Shown here one piece after another: positions 63,124 through 64,000 of a stretch of 64,000 nucleotides of DNA. The notes beneath the pieces are model-generated. The model was not told where the DNA came from. It was given only the letters and a program-made list of their open reading frames with translations, and searched no databases. Origin of the DNA: Corylus avellana (taxonomy: Eukaryota; Streptophyta; Magnoliopsida; Fagales; Betulaceae); contig NC_081541.1 of the NCBI RefSeq assembly GCF_901000735.1, positions 6,751,021-6,815,020 on the forward strand. The letters are read 5' to 3'. The position numbers and the translations under genes are program-made. Position 1 is the stretch's first letter. Each line of letters begins with the position of its first letter.

Positions 63124-63927
63124 GGAAAAATGTATGATAAATCATTGAGTCAGTCCCTCAAAATTTTAATATCCTTAAGTTTTTTTTTTCAAAAATTTAG
63201 TCATTTGGTCAATTGAAATGACAATAAAATCTCTGTCGTTAAAAGGGGTGGCTGCAGGGGGTCGGTTCCTTCAATTTTTTTTTTTTTTTTTTAAGATTTA
63301 ATTTTTTTAATTAAATTAATAAAAAATCAATATTTTAATAGAGTAAAACGGTGCGTTTTGAGTTTTCCTAACATCTGTTAAAAAAGTTTAACGGCAAGGA
63401 TTGTGTTTCTAACAGCATGTTAAGAAAACTCAAAATCCATTCATTTTATTCCATTAAAATATTACTTTTTATTAATTTAATTAAAAAATTAAATCTTAAA
63501 GTTTAGAACCGACTTCCAAGTACCAATCTAGTATGGCAACCCACCCTGTGGCTGCTGAAAGCCACCCTGGCTGGTGCGGTTTGGGTGAGCCTGCTTGGGG
63601 TGGCCTGCCAGCCACCCCAAACCCCCCCTGGGGGTGGCCGCAAGCCACCCCTGGGGTGGGTTGCCACCCAGGGGATGGCTGCAGGGGGTCGGTTCCTTCA
63701 AAAAAAAAAAATTTTTTAATTAAATTAATAAAAAATTAATATTTTAATGGAGTAAAACGGTGCGTTTTGAGTTTTCCTAACATCTGTTAAAAAAGTTTAA
63801 CGGCAGGGATTTTATTGTCATTTCAATTGACCTATGGACTAAGTTTTCGAAAAAAAAAAAAAAAAAAAAAACTTAAGGATATTAAAATTTTGAATGGCTA
63901 ACTCACGGATTTATCATACATTTTCCC
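63124..63927. mobile_element. MULE-like long-TIR element, 804 bp
   Basis: Inverted arms of about 115 bases or more start GGAAAAATGTATGATAAATC and GGGAAAATGTATGATAAATC and share CAATTGAAATGACAATAAAA. A perfect 9-bp duplication AATAAATAA (63,115-63,123; 63,928-63,936) flanks it, although the sequence is low-complexity. The centre carries GGTGGC/GCCACC repeats like the tandem array at 40,765-43,975. No transposase. Confidence 0.7.
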
Positions 63928-64000
63928 AATAAATAAATAAATGGTGTTCAGCCTTCCTTATGGATGTCTGACCACCTTTAAACTGACATTTAATAGTAGC

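Overview
The window looks like nuclear DNA of a woody eudicot. It is AT-rich, has long GT-AG introns and many short plant transposons, and contains a plastid terpene synthase family and a plastid RelA/SpoT homologue. A rosid such as a member of Fagales is my guess from the protein style; the sequence alone cannot fix the species. Both gene families are on the minus strand.

Region 1-13,877 lies before or among three 100-N scaffold gaps (8,320-8,419; 12,498-12,597; 13,778-13,877). It holds TPS copy A (exons 1-3 only) with its upstream DNA, then a tandem array made of TPS promoter plus exon-1 fragments alternating with a ~1.7-1.9 kb hAT-type transposon. Region 13,878-25,830 repeats copy A almost base for base as TPS copy B. 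It differs by a 1,106-bp CACTA element whose empty site is preserved in copy A. It also holds a nested stack: a Harbinger element inside a solo LTR inside a LINE remnant. Region 27,331-32,500 is TPS copy C, a complete seven-exon TPS-b (monoterpene synthase-like) gene of 595 codons with a 1.3-kb LTR mini-retrotransposon in intron 1. Region 32,587-39,441 is a second, longer version of the exon-1/hAT array.

Region 39,500-44,500 has no intact gene: a SINE with a perfect 18-bp target duplication, a fragment of an isoflavone-reductase-like gene, and a ~1.45-kb tandem repeat rich in GGTGGC/GCCACC. Region 44,507-62,720 is one gene, RSH1, the plastid (p)ppGpp hydrolase/synthetase homologue. Its 18 exons rebuild an uninterrupted 856-residue protein. 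Its introns carry TRIMs, SINEs, LINE pieces and MITEs. The last kilobase is a MULE-like long-terminal-inverted-repeat element with a 9-bp target duplication.

The functional genes are therefore two: a plastid monoterpene synthase candidate and plastid RSH1. I see no direct link between them beyond shared plastid targeting. The most notable structures are the array in which hAT termini abut TPS exon-1 fragments, and evidence that the gapped left part of the window is mis-ordered or contains redundant haplotype contigs.
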